A stretch of DNA of 64,000 bases from Planctomycetota bacterium (GTDB lineage: Bacteria; Planctomycetota; PUPC01; JACPCR01): the NCBI GenBank assembly GCA_016179685.1, contig JACPCR010000053.1, positions 1-64,000 on the forward strand. The letters are read 5' to 3'. Below, one piece after another: positions 46,571 to 55,321 of the stretch. Under the pieces are notes generated by a model that was not told the DNA's origin, did not search any database, and was given only the letters and a program-made list of their open reading frames with translations. The translations under genes were made by a program, and so were the position numbers. The number at the start of each line of letters is the position of its first letter. The stretch's first letter is position 1.

Positions 46571-47353
46571 ATGACTCTACTCCAAGCCGCATTTCTCGGC
46601 ATCCTCCAGGGCATCAGCGAATTTCTGCCCATCAGCAGCTCGGGACACCTCTGCCTCGCGCAGCACCTGCTGGGGATTGCGTCGCCTTCCCTCGTCGCCT
46701 TCGATGTCTGCCTTCACTTCGGGTCCCTCCTCGCCATCCTCATCCTCTTCTCTCCCCGAATCCGGCACATCCTCACGTCCCAGCGCCGGGTCATCCTCTA
46801 TCTCTTCCTCGCCTCGCTTCCGACCGGGCTGCTCGGGCTGTTCTGGGCCAGGGAAATCCAGGGTCTCTTCGGCCAGCCGCTTCTTGTCGCCTTCGCTCTC
46901 GTCGTCACCAGTTTCTTCCTTTTCTGCGGCGAGCGTCTCGCGGTCGAAGCAGTGGAGATGAAAAGCCTTGGCGCGGCGAATTCCCTCATCATCGGCCTTG
47001 CCCAGGCCTTCGCGGCCACACCCGGCATCTCGCGCAGCGGCCTCACCATCTCGTCCGCCCTCATCTGCGGCGTCAAGCGCGAAGACGCCTTCGAATTCTC
47101 TTTCCTCCTGGCCATCCCCGCGATACTTGGCGTCTCCCTCTATGAGCTCCTCGTCGAGCAGCACCCCGCGGGGGACATCTCCCCGTTCGCCTTCATCATC
47201 GGGTCGGCGCTTTCCTTCGTCTTTAGCATCGCCAGCCTCCTCGTCTTCCGCCGTCTCCTCGTGTCCCGAAAACTCCCCTGGTTGGGCGGCTATTGCCTCG
47301 CCGTCGGATCGGCCGCCCTCCTTTTCCTCCTCGCTCGAGGTGCTCCCTCATGA
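46571..47353 (+). CDS. uppP: Undecaprenyl-diphosphate phosphatase
   Basis: Integral membrane enzyme that recycles undecaprenyl pyrophosphate to the monophosphate lipid carrier of cell-wall synthesis. The 260 residues fit the family. The catalytic Glu motif QGISEFLPISSSGHLC is at residues 15-30 and the second signature PGISRSGLTISSAL is near residue 150. About eight membrane helices are apparent (FSPRIRHILTS loop, FALVVTSFFLFCGERLAVEA, ISPFAFIIGSALSFVFSIAS). Its last four bases overlap the ftsK start (ATGA), so the two are co-translated. This links cell-wall lipid recycling with the division/chromosome-segregation translocase. Confidence 0.95.
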   Translation: MTLLQAAFLGILQGISEFLPISSSGHLCLAQHLLGIASPSLVAFDVCLHFGSLLAILILFSPRIRHILTSQRRVILYLFLASLPTGLLGLFWAREIQGLFGQPLLVAFALVVTSFFLFCGERLAVEAVEMKSLGAANSLIIGLAQAFAATPGISRSGLTISSALICGVKREDAFEFSFLLAIPAILGVSLYELLVEQHPAGDISPFAFIIGSALSFVFSIASLLVFRRLLVSRKLPWLGGYCLAVGSAALLFLLARGAPS

Positions 47354-50300
47354 CTCGTTTCCACTGGTCGAGAGAAGGATGGGCTCTCGTCCTCTCCGGC
47401 CTCCTCCTGTTCTGCTTCCTCAGTCTTCTTTCTTATGATGCCGCGGACCTGGCCGAATGGCATCACCCGCCCAATCCCGTCGCCGAAAACTGGTGCGGAC
47501 CCGCCGGCGCCCGACTCGCTGCGGTCCTCTTCCAGTGGTTCGGGATCGGCGCCCTGCTCGGCCTCCTCGTCGCCGCAGCGTGGGCACGCCGCCTCCTCCT
47601 GGCCAGTCCCGTGGACCAGCCGTGGCTGCGGTCCCTCGGCACGCTGCTCCTTGGACTCATGATCTGCGCAACACTCGGACTGCTCCCCGGCCCCCACGAG
47701 TCCTCCCGCATGCCCGGCTACGGCGGCATCGCCGGCGTTGCCCTCGATGATTTCCTCCAGTCCTACTTCGGAACGGCCGGAACCTTTCTCGTCGTCACCC
47801 TCCTCCTCCTCCTTTCGTTCCTCCTGGCCACCGACATGCGGCTCATCGAGGCCGCAGGCCTGGCTTCCCAGGGGATGGACCATCTTCGGGCCGGACGAGC
47901 CTGGCGATTTCATCTCCGCAGACGGCAGGCCGAGCCGATGCCGCCTCCGGGCACGGCCCCGGCTTCCCGGGATAGGGTGATGCCTCCGCCGTCCGCCCTT
48001 CCTCCGCCCGCCTCGCCGGGCGGACCGCTTCCTGCTGGCGGCCCCCGGCCACTGCCCGCGTCGCCCGGCCAGCCCGTCCCGCCCGCGGGAATGCTACCGG
48101 CCGGGTCCGGGCAGCCGGGAAAAGCGGCCGCGGCCGCCTCGGCAGCGCCTCCCTGGCCCGAACCGCTTCCCGGGGATGCGCCGATCGTCGACGGCGAACC
48201 TGCCGACGAGGATTCGAGGGGCGAATACGACCCCGACGAGGACGACCTCCCGGCGGTGCCGCCGACGCTGCGCGTGCCGGCTGCCGCGGCCGGGTCCGAC
48301 CGCCGTGAGGTCGAATCGTCTTCGGCGCCGGCTGGCGGGCCGCCGGAGGCCGCGCCGCCGCAGCCCGCCGATCCCGAGCCCTCGTTCCCTGAGGCGCAAC
48401 CGCCTCATCTGGACCTCGAAAGCATCGTGACCGATTCGGCCGGAGAGGTCGGGACCTCCCGAGCCGGCTCGCCGGGCGAACAGAGTCTCGCTGCCGATGG
48501 ACACGGCAATGCGCCGGGTGAGGCCTCTGCTCCGAGGCCGGAAACCCTCCCTGCGGACGCCGCCGCAACGGAGCATCACCCGGCCGGTCCGGAAACGATC
48601 GGAGAGGGCGCAGACGCCGTCTCCGCCGGCGGCGGGCCGCAGCACCGGCCGTCGCCCGTTGCCGGGGAGGACGCGGCGGATCGACCGGGCGGCCCGATCG
48701 AGGGAGGAAGCGGGCCTGCCGAGGAATCCGGGTCGGATTCGCGGGCGGAGGAGGCCGTCGCCGGGCCAGCCAGAGGCGTCCTCTTCCCCGGCCTGGAGGA
48801 CTCCCGTGAGGCCAAGGACGGAGATTCGGACTTTGACGTGGCCATGGAGGAGGATGCGCCGGCCCGGATCGAGCAGAAGATCGAGTCGTTGCGAAGCTCG
48901 GGGGCGCTGGCCGATCCCGTTCGTGGCCGGGCCGCGTCTCGCCCGAAGAAGGGCAAGTACACCTTGCCGCCCCTCGATCTTCTCGATCGGCCGGCCGTTC
49001 CCAAGGGCCGGGAGCTGGAGAGCCGGCAGAAGGTTCAGCAACTCGAGACCGCGCTCCAGAACTTCAGCGTCGGCGCCGAGGTCGTCGATATCCAGCGCGG
49101 ACCCACCGTCACGCTCTACGAAATCGCCCTCGCGCCCGGCGTCAAGGTCAACAAGGTCGTCAACCTCTCGGACGACCTCGCCATCGCCATGCGGGCCCAG
49201 AGCGTCCGCATCGTCGCGCCCATCCCGGGCAAGTCCACCGTCGGCATCGAAATCCCCAATTCCGTGAAGGAGGTCGTGCGCCTCCGGGAGCTCATGGAAT
49301 GCCAGGAGGCCGAGGAGGGCGAGTGGGTCCTCCCCCTCTTCCTCGGCAAGGACGTGGCCGGCAGCCCGATCATCGCTGACCTGACGCAGATGCCGCACCT
49401 CCTCATCGCCGGGGCCACCGGATCGGGCAAGTCCGTCGCCATCAACGCCCTGATCACCAGCATCCTCATGACGCAGACTCCCGACGACGTGCGCCTGATC
49501 CTGGTCGATCCCAAGATGGTCGAGCTCTCCGGCTTCGAGGACATCCCCCATCTCCTCAGCCCGGTGGTGACGGACATGAAGAAGGCGCCGGGGGTGCTCG
49601 AGTGGGCCGTGAAGAAGATGGACGAGCGATACGACATCCTCGCCTCCGTGGGCGTCCGCCACATCAAGCAGTTCAACCAGCTTGGCGAGGACAAAATCCG
49701 CAAGCGCCTCGCCCACCGAGGCTGGGACCAGGGCAGCTTTCCCTTTCATCTTCCTTACATCGTCGTCGTCGTGGACGAGTATGCGGACCTCATGATGGTC
49801 TCCCCGAAGGAGCTGGAGAAGTCCATCACACGGCTCGCCCAGAAGTCCCGCGCCGTCGGCATCCACGTCGTCCTCGCCACCCAGCGCCCCAGCGTCGATG
49901 TCATCACCGGGCTCATCAAGTCCAATATGACCACTCGCATCGCCTTCTCGGTCACCAGCAAGGTGGACTCGCGAACGATCCTGGACCGCAACGGGGCGGA
50001 AAAGCTCGTCGGGCAGGGCGACATGCTCTATCTCCCGCCGGGCAAGTCCGACCTCATCCGTTCGCAGGGCAGCTATGCCGGGGACGAGGAACTGCGGCGC
50101 ATCGTCAATTTCCTCCGCGCCCAGGACAATCCCGAGTATGAGGCTGAGCTGCAGGAGATGGACGACCTCGAAAGCGACGTCGAGGACTTCGGGCAGCGCG
50201 ACAGCCTCTACGATCAGGCCGTCCGCATCATCCTCCAGACCCGCCGTGGCTCGGTCTCCCTCCTCCAGCGCAAGCTCGAGATTGGCTACACTCGCGCTGC

Positions 50301-50469
50301 ACGCCTCATGGACTTCATGGCCAAGGAAGGCATCGTCGGGGGCTACAAGGGCAGCAAGGCCCGCGAGGTCCTCCTGACCCTCGAAGAATGGGAGGCCGCA
50401 CGGTCGCAGCCGGGCAAGAGAGATGTGCCCGACTCGCCGGACCTTGAAGACCGCGGCGAGAAGCCATAG
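47350..50469 (+). CDS. ftsK: FtsK/SpoIIIE-type DNA translocase
   Basis: Membrane-anchored hexameric motor that moves chromosome ends through the division septum. The 1039 residues comprise about four N-terminal membrane helices (residues 10-175: LVLSGLLLFCFLSLLSYDA, LGTLLLGLMICATLGLL, LLLLLSFLLATDMR), a long Pro/Ala/Glu-rich linker (about 200-530), and the motor. The motor has Walker A GATGSGKSVAINALI near residue 695, Walker B YIVVVVDEYADLMM near 804, and the winged gamma domain for KOPS-like DNA recognition at the C-terminus (GSVSLLQRKLEIGYTRAARL). The start at 47350 overlaps uppP by four bases. Confidence 0.95.
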   Translation: MTRFHWSREGWALVLSGLLLFCFLSLLSYDAADLAEWHHPPNPVAENWCGPAGARLAAVLFQWFGIGALLGLLVAAAWARRLLLASPVDQPWLRSLGTLLLGLMICATLGLLPGPHESSRMPGYGGIAGVALDDFLQSYFGTAGTFLVVTLLLLLSFLLATDMRLIEAAGLASQGMDHLRAGRAWRFHLRRRQAEPMPPPGTAPASRDRVMPPPSALPPPASPGGPLPAGGPRPLPASPGQPVPPAGMLPAGSGQPGKAAAAASAAPPWPEPLPGDAPIVDGEPADEDSRGEYDPDEDDLPAVPPTLRVPAAAAGSDRREVESSSAPAGGPPEAAPPQPADPEPSFPEAQPPHLDLESIVTDSAGEVGTSRAGSPGEQSLAADGHGNAPGEASAPRPETLPADAAATEHHPAGPETIGEGADAVSAGGGPQHRPSPVAGEDAADRPGGPIEGGSGPAEESGSDSRAEEAVAGPARGVLFPGLEDSREAKDGDSDFDVAMEEDAPARIEQKIESLRSSGALADPVRGRAASRPKKGKYTLPPLDLLDRPAVPKGRELESRQKVQQLETALQNFSVGAEVVDIQRGPTVTLYEIALAPGVKVNKVVNLSDDLAIAMRAQSVRIVAPIPGKSTVGIEIPNSVKEVVRLRELMECQEAEEGEWVLPLFLGKDVAGSPIIADLTQMPHLLIAGATGSGKSVAINALITSILMTQTPDDVRLILVDPKMVELSGFEDIPHLLSPVVTDMKKAPGVLEWAVKKMDERYDILASVGVRHIKQFNQLGEDKIRKRLAHRGWDQGSFPFHLPYIVVVVDEYADLMMVSPKELEKSITRLAQKSRAVGIHVVLATQRPSVDVITGLIKSNMTTRIAFSVTSKVDSRTILDRNGAEKLVGQGDMLYLPPGKSDLIRSQGSYAGDEELRRIVNFLRAQDNPEYEAELQEMDDLESDVEDFGQRDSLYDQAVRIILQTRRGSVSLLQRKLEIGYTRAARLMDFMAKEGIVGGYKGSKAREVLLTLEEWEAARSQPGKRDVPDSPDLEDRGEKP

Positions 50470-50489
50470 GGGAATGAGATGGATAGGCT

Positions 50490-50698
50490 GGTCATTGGTC
50501 ATTGGTCACTGATTGCCGCCGGCGCCTCATGCCTCGTCGGTGTTTGTGGCCGGAGAGGCTCCTGAACGCAGAATTTGTCGGGCCACATGCCCTCCCGCCG
50601 GACTCCTCGCCAGCCGCTGGATCGGTTGCCGAGTTCATCCGCGACCTTTCCCTCTTTACATGGGTGAATAAATAACAAATGACAAATAGCCAATGACA
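50490..50698. repeat. Intergenic element with inverted heptamer arrays
   Basis: The left end has three 7-base units GGTCATT GGTCATT GGTCACT (50490-50510). The right end has the complementary pattern (AATGACA AATAGCC AATGACA, about 50678-50698). Together they form an imperfect inverted repeat around about 165 bases with no gene. It occupies most of the ftsK-rimO gap. Confidence 0.55.
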
Positions 50699-50797
50699 AC
50701 GGCGCAATTATACTGCGTCTTTACCCGCCCTTGGCGGGTCGGTACGAAGTGCCTCCGTTCCATGTTTTTTCAAGTTTGCCCCCGAGCCCCTATCCTC

Positions 50798-52237
50798 ATG
50801 CCGCACCAGCCCACGGTTTCCCTGATCAGCCTCGGCTGCCCGAAGACCGTCGTCGATTCGGAGAAGATTCTCGGCCAGGTCGCGGAGGCGGGCGGCCTCA
50901 TCTGCGCCCGCGCCGAGGACGCCGAGGTCATCGTGATCAACACGTGCAGCTTCATCGAGGAGGCCATCGAGGAATCCCTCGAGGTCATTCACGAGGCTGT
51001 CGCGCACAAGAAAGCTGGCCGTTGCCGCGCTCTCATCGTTTCCGGATGCCTCGCGCAGCGCTTCGGGGCCCAGCTCCGGGCCCAAATCCCGGAGGTCGAT
51101 GTCTGGGTCGGCGTCGACGAGGAACATCGGGTCGCCGAACTGTGCCGGGCCGCCGCCGAGGAGAAGCTCGAGCACTGCGCCCGGCTACAGACGGCGCGGA
51201 CACGTGAGCCGCTGCATTCCCACGCGGGCCGCCTGCGCATCACGCCGCGGCACTACGCTTACCTGAAGATTTCAGAAGGCTGCGACAACGTCTGCGCCTT
51301 CTGCATCATCCCCAAAATCCGCGGCCGACACCGCAGCAAGCCGAGCGAGACCGTCCTCGAAGAAGCGCGGGAGCTCGCTGCCGACGGCGTCGCCGAACTG
51401 ATCCTCGTCGCCCAGGATTCGACGGATTACGGGCGCGATCTCTACGGCGGCCGGCAACTCGCCCCCCTCCTGCACGACCTGGCCCGCGTGCCCGGACTCC
51501 GCTGGATGCGACTCCTCTATGCCTTCCCGGCCCATTTCGGAGATGACCTCATCGATGAGGTGGCCGCGAACGAACGCCTCTGCAAGTACCTCGATATCCC
51601 CATCCAGCACATCAACGACCAAATCCTCCGGCGCATGAGACGAGAAGTCGGACGCCGGGAGACCGAATCGCTTATCCAAAGACTGAGGGAACGCGTTCCG
51701 GGTATCGTCCTCCGAACCTCCGTCATCGTCGGCTTTCCCGGTGAAACGGACGAGCAGTTCGAGGAGTTGGTCGAGTTTCTACACGCCGCGCGGTTCGACC
51801 GGCTGGGGGCCTTCCGCTATTCCGCTGAGGAGGGGACGGCGGCGTTCCGGCATCCGGACGCCGTGCCGGAAACCGTCAAGCAGCAGCGCCTCGACCAGCT
51901 CATGGAGGTTCAGAAGGCGATCGCTTTCGAAAAGGCACGCGCGGTCGTGGGCCGGAAGCTCGAAATCCTGATCGACCGGCTCGGCGACCGACGAAGCGGG
52001 GTCTGGGAAGGTCGTTCCTATGGGGAAGCGCCCGAAATCGACGGCGTCATTCACGTCCAGGGCCGGGATTTGAAGCCCGGCGGGTTCTATGACTGCGAGA
52101 TCGTTGGGGCCGACGGCTACGACCTGATCGCCCGGCCCGTCGCGTCCCCGTTCCGGGCACCCGCCCGGGCCCTCCGGGTGCTCGCCCCTGCCAACGGCAC
52201 GGGGGATTCGTCGAGCTGCCGGCCCCGCCGCCTCTGA
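50798..52237 (+). CDS. rimO: Ribosomal protein S12 methylthiotransferase
   Basis: Radical-SAM enzyme that methylthiolates the conserved Asp of ribosomal protein S12. The 479 residues have the three domains. The N-terminal domain carries auxiliary-cluster cysteines in LISLGCPKTVVDSE, NTCSFIEEAI and VSGCLAQRF. The radical-SAM motif C-x3-C-x2-C is in EGCDNVCAFCIIP. A C-terminal TRAM-like domain follows (VGRKLEILIDRLGD to YDCEIVGADGYDLIAR). The ATG at 50798 (MPHQPTVSLISLG) matches the family start. Beyond the TRAM domain there are about 30 extra Arg/Ala-rich residues. The reading frame stays open past the stop into pgpA. Confidence 0.96.
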   Translation: MPHQPTVSLISLGCPKTVVDSEKILGQVAEAGGLICARAEDAEVIVINTCSFIEEAIEESLEVIHEAVAHKKAGRCRALIVSGCLAQRFGAQLRAQIPEVDVWVGVDEEHRVAELCRAAAEEKLEHCARLQTARTREPLHSHAGRLRITPRHYAYLKISEGCDNVCAFCIIPKIRGRHRSKPSETVLEEARELAADGVAELILVAQDSTDYGRDLYGGRQLAPLLHDLARVPGLRWMRLLYAFPAHFGDDLIDEVAANERLCKYLDIPIQHINDQILRRMRREVGRRETESLIQRLRERVPGIVLRTSVIVGFPGETDEQFEELVEFLHAARFDRLGAFRYSAEEGTAAFRHPDAVPETVKQQRLDQLMEVQKAIAFEKARAVVGRKLEILIDRLGDRRSGVWEGRSYGEAPEIDGVIHVQGRDLKPGGFYDCEIVGADGYDLIARPVASPFRAPARALRVLAPANGTGDSSSCRPRRL

Positions 52238-52435
52238 AGAATTCAGCGTCATCCGGATCGTCCCCGAAACGCGTCGAGACATCCCGGCGAGGAGAACGAG
52301 GACGAAGACGTCGAGGAGAACGAGGACGAGGAAGACGGCGACGAGGGCGAGGACGGCGAGAACCTAGGGCATCCGAAAACTGGTCTCAGGGGACACCGTT
52401 TCGAGCTTTGTGGACCCCAAGTGAGGCTATCCGAC
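52238..52435 (+). other. Acidic, in-frame open stretch between rimO and pgpA
   Basis: After the rimO stop (TGA at 52235-52237) the same frame continues without a stop into pgpA. It encodes an acidic run (GEENEDEDVEENEDEEDGD) at about 52289-52345 but has no ATG. It may be a decayed exon-like extension, a read-through tail, or a leader. A GTG at 52421 is an alternative pgpA start. Confidence 0.4.
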
Positions 52436-52903
52436 ATGCACGCAGGGGCGAAGAAGGCATTTCTTTTCATTGCCACCGGCTGTTACGTCGGCCTGACGCC
52501 GCGCTTTCCCGGCACGCTCGGGACCCTCGTGGCCATCCCGATCTTCTTGCTGGTCGGCCCCGCTCCGCCTGTCCACTTGACCCTGGCCTTGGTCCTGCTG
52601 GTGATCGCGATTCCGCTCGGGGACTGGGCGGAGCGACACTGGGGCTGCAAGGATCCTCAGGCCTTCGTGCTGGACGAGATCGTCGGCTACCTCTTCGGCG
52701 TCCTGCTCATCCCCTGGCCGCCCGCAAAGACCCTCCTCTGGGGCTTCGTGCTTTTTCGGGTCTTCGACGGTCTCAAGCCCTATCCCATCCGTCGCATCGA
52801 AAGGCTGTCCGGTGGGGCCGGAATCGTGCTGGACGACCTCCTGGCGGGGGTCTACACCAACCTCGCTCTGCGGTTTCTCGCTTGGCTCACGTCGTCCTTG
52901 TGA
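52436..52903 (+). CDS. pgpA: Phosphatidylglycerophosphatase A
   Basis: Membrane phosphatase that makes phosphatidylglycerol from phosphatidylglycerophosphate. The 155 residues and motifs fit PgpA: YVGLTPRFPGTLGTLVAIPI, KDPQAFVLDEIVGYLF with its acidic pair, and FDGLKPYPIRRIERLSGGAG followed by IVLDDLLAGVYTNLALRF. About three to four hydrophobic helices are present (TLALVLLVIAIPLGDWA). The ATG at 52436 has GAGG nine bases upstream; a GTG 15 bases earlier is possible. It is probably co-transcribed with rimO and converges on rpoN. Confidence 0.93.
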   Translation: MHAGAKKAFLFIATGCYVGLTPRFPGTLGTLVAIPIFLLVGPAPPVHLTLALVLLVIAIPLGDWAERHWGCKDPQAFVLDEIVGYLFGVLLIPWPPAKTLLWGFVLFRVFDGLKPYPIRRIERLSGGAGIVLDDLLAGVYTNLALRFLAWLTSSL

Positions 52904-53093
52904 AAGGATTTTGCGGTGGCTCTCTGCCGCCGTGGCTTCGCGGTGGTCGCGCCGGAAATCTCCTGTTTCGGGGAGCGACAGACCGAATTCGGCCATCTCC
53001 GGATGGGCCACGGCGCGCCGACTACCACACCGTGCCGGAAATGCGGGCTGGTACACGTGTAAGGAAGTGCAGGTGCACTTGCCAACTCGTCTA

Positions 53094-54563
53094 CTAGTAC
53101 TGCCGCCGCTGCCGCGAGGAGGGTATTCGAAGCTGCTTCCGATACTTCGTCACGGTTCGCCGGGAGATGTTCATCCCCTTCTCCTTCAGCTTTGCCACGA
53201 TCTCCTCATCGCTCAAGGGATTCTTCTTGTCCTCCTGGCGGATGATCTCCATCAGCTCCTGCTGGACCGATTTCGTTGAGATTTGAAGGCCGCCATCGCT
53301 TTCGATGCCGCCCGTGAAGAAATACTTCATCGGAAGGATGCCGCGCTGCGTCTGCATATACTTGTCCGAAATCGCCCGGCTCACCGTCGAAACGTGCACC
53401 CCCGTCCGGTCAGCCACCTCCTGCATTTTCAGCGGGCGCAGGTAAGCGATCCCCTTTTCCAGGAATTCCTCCTGCTGGCGCACGATCTCCGACGCAATCT
53501 TGAACACCGTGGCGCGCCGCTGCTCGATGGACTCGATGAGCCAGCGCGCCGCCTGGATTTTCTTGCGCACGAAGTCCTTCGCCGCCGGATCGCTGCTCTT
53601 GTCTTGCAGCATCCGTGCGTAGGCGGGACTGATGCACAACCGCGGTAGATAGTTGTCCTCCAGACGAATCTCGTACCGGCCGTCCACCTCCTCCAAGAGG
53701 ACGTCCGGGACGACGTAATGGAGCTGCGTGTTGGAGAATTCGCTTCCGGGCCGGGGGTTCAAAGAGCTGATGAACGTCACGGCCGCCTTCACCTCCTCCA
53801 GGCTACGCCCCGTCTCCTTTGCGATCCTGGGCAGGCGATTCAGCCGGAGATCGTCCAGGTGGTGCTCGATGATGCGGCGCGGCAGCTCGTTCGCCGCGTC
53901 CGCCGGCATCTGAAGCAGCAAACACTCCTGCAAGTTGCGGCATCCCACGCCACGCGGCTCGAGAGCCTGCACCCGCTTCAACGCCTCCTCCATCTGCGCC
54001 CGCTGAATCTGCGCCCCATTGGCGTCACCGCGTCCGCCCACCAGTTCCTCCAGTGGGTAAAGCAGGTATCCGTTGTTGTCCAAGCTGTAGATGATCGTCT
54101 CGCAGAGCGCCCGCATGTCCCCCGGCAGGTCCACCAGCGCCAGTTGCCCCGTGAGGTGTTCCTGGAGCGATTCCGAGCGAGCGGGGGTGTTGTTCATCGC
54201 CGCCAGTTTCTTGTCCTCGTCCTCGTCCGAGGAAAAGCGGGCGGCGCCTCGGCCCGAAAAATACTCGCCCCAGTCGGCCCCCAGGTCATCGATCCGCGCC
54301 TCGAGTGCCGGCGCCGTCTCGCCCGTCTCCTTCGGCCGTTCCTCCACCACCGTCTCCGACGCCTGCTCCGGCTCGGCCTCCGGAGCGTCCGTCTCCATCT
54401 CCAGAGCCGGATTCTCCAGCAGCTCCTGATCGATACGCTCCTGCAGCGCCAGGATCGGAAGCTGAAGAATCTCGATGGACTGGATGATCTGAGGCGCCAG
54501 CACCATCCTCTGCTGGAGGCTCATCGTCTGATTCAGGCTTGTATGCATTCCAGGTCTCATCAT
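53094..54563 (-). CDS. rpoN: RNA polymerase sigma-54 factor
   Basis: Alternative sigma factor that needs an AAA+ activator to open promoters. The 489 residues show the Gln/Leu-rich activator-interacting region I (MSLQQRMVLAPQIIQSIEIL, residues about 11-60), an acidic region II, the core-binding region (VGCRNLQECLLLQMP, FISSLNPRPGSEFSN), the helix-turn-helix VADRTGVHVSTVSRAISDKY near residue 370, and the RpoN box SRRTVTKYRKQL. The ATG at 54563 is a compromise; one at 54548 is equally plausible. It is last in the dnaX-recR-rpoN minus-strand cluster. No sigma-54 activator gene is in the window. Confidence 0.95.
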   Translation of the reverse strand: MMRPGMHTSLNQTMSLQQRMVLAPQIIQSIEILQLPILALQERIDQELLENPALEMETDAPEAEPEQASETVVEERPKETGETAPALEARIDDLGADWGEYFSGRGAARFSSDEDEDKKLAAMNNTPARSESLQEHLTGQLALVDLPGDMRALCETIIYSLDNNGYLLYPLEELVGGRGDANGAQIQRAQMEEALKRVQALEPRGVGCRNLQECLLLQMPADAANELPRRIIEHHLDDLRLNRLPRIAKETGRSLEEVKAAVTFISSLNPRPGSEFSNTQLHYVVPDVLLEEVDGRYEIRLEDNYLPRLCISPAYARMLQDKSSDPAAKDFVRKKIQAARWLIESIEQRRATVFKIASEIVRQQEEFLEKGIAYLRPLKMQEVADRTGVHVSTVSRAISDKYMQTQRGILPMKYFFTGGIESDGGLQISTKSVQQELMEIIRQEDKKNPLSDEEIVAKLKEKGMNISRRTVTKYRKQLRIPSSRQRRQY

Positions 54564-54616
54564 GACCCATCGTGCCAGGGGGATGGAGGCCTCCCGATGC
54601 GGCGACAACAGCGGCT

Positions 54617-55231
54617 TCAGGTGGCCTGTGGATGGAGCACCTGCCGGCCCCTCAACGCGTCCGAAAGAATCGTCCTGCTCGCATGCTCGATCTGGCTGCC
54701 CGAGGGGATGCCCTTGGCGATGCGCGTCACCTTCACCTCGTAGGCCTCGAGAAGCTTCGAAAGAAACAACGCACTGCTGTCTCCCTCGAGGTCCGGATTC
54801 GTTGCCAGGATCACTTCCCGTACTTGACCCGACTTCACGCGCTCCACGAGCGCTGCCGCCGTAAGCTGGTCCGGAGTCACGCCCTGCAACGGTGCAATCC
54901 GACCCATCAGGACATGATAAACGCCGTGGTATTCATTCGTGCTTTCCATGGCCAGCAAATCCTTTGGCTGCTCCACGACGCAGACTACCTGCCGGTCTCG
55001 CCCCGGATCGCTGCAAATCTCACAGACTTCGGACTCTGTTATATTAAAGCAAACGGCGCAGTGCCGCAAATCATCCTTCGCCCGCCTTATCGCCTCCGCC
55101 AGCTTCATGGCCTCCTCGCGGTCCGACCTCAGAATGTGAAAGGCCAGCCGCTCCGCCGTCTTGTGCCCGATACCCGGAAGACTCGCCAATGCTTCGATCA
55201 GGTCTTCAACCGGTTTGCTGTAACTCGCCAT
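54617..55231 (-). CDS. recR: Recombination mediator RecR
   Basis: Works with RecO and RecF to load RecA onto gapped DNA. The 204 residues contain the N-terminal helix-hairpin-helix (EALASLPGIGHKTAERLAFH), the zinc finger CAVCFNITESEVCEIC near residues 58-73, and a Toprim domain (VVCVVEQPKDLLAMESTNEY, VREVILATNPDLEGDSSALF). It lies 89 bases downstream of dnaX, as in many bacteria, but the usual small ybaB gene between them is missing. The gap instead holds a 20-base-pair perfect hairpin. The ATG at 55231 is chosen over one seven codons upstream. Confidence 0.95.
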   Translation of the reverse strand: MASYSKPVEDLIEALASLPGIGHKTAERLAFHILRSDREEAMKLAEAIRRAKDDLRHCAVCFNITESEVCEICSDPGRDRQVVCVVEQPKDLLAMESTNEYHGVYHVLMGRIAPLQGVTPDQLTAAALVERVKSGQVREVILATNPDLEGDSSALFLSKLLEAYEVKVTRIAKGIPSGSQIEHASRTILSDALRGRQVLHPQAT

Positions 55232-55277
55232 GGCTTCGAGGTCCTTCCGCAAGATGTGACCCAGGGGCCTCCATGGG

Positions 55278-55321
55278 GTTTCCCGGTTCAGAAGTGCCGG
55301 AGCACTTCTGAACCGGGAAAC
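55278..55321. promoter_or_regulatory. Perfect 20-base-pair hairpin between dnaX and recR
   Basis: Arms 55278-55297 and 55302-55321 are exactly complementary (arm begins GTTTCCCGGTTCAG), with a 4-base loop CGGA. The stem touches the dnaX stop codon. No T-run follows on the minus strand, so it is not a standard intrinsic terminator. It could stabilise mRNA ends, be a processing site, or be a palindromic repeat. Confidence 0.85.

Noticed and set aside
48094..50502. Long open frame on the strand opposite ftsK (about 800 codons)
   Set aside because: GC-rich antisense shadow: His/Asp/Glu-rich without family features, and ftsK on the other strand has every expected motif.
53040..53093. Small GTGCACTT-type inverted repeat between pgpA and rpoN as a terminator
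   Set aside because: The short stem has no following T-run on either strand, so termination is not supported.
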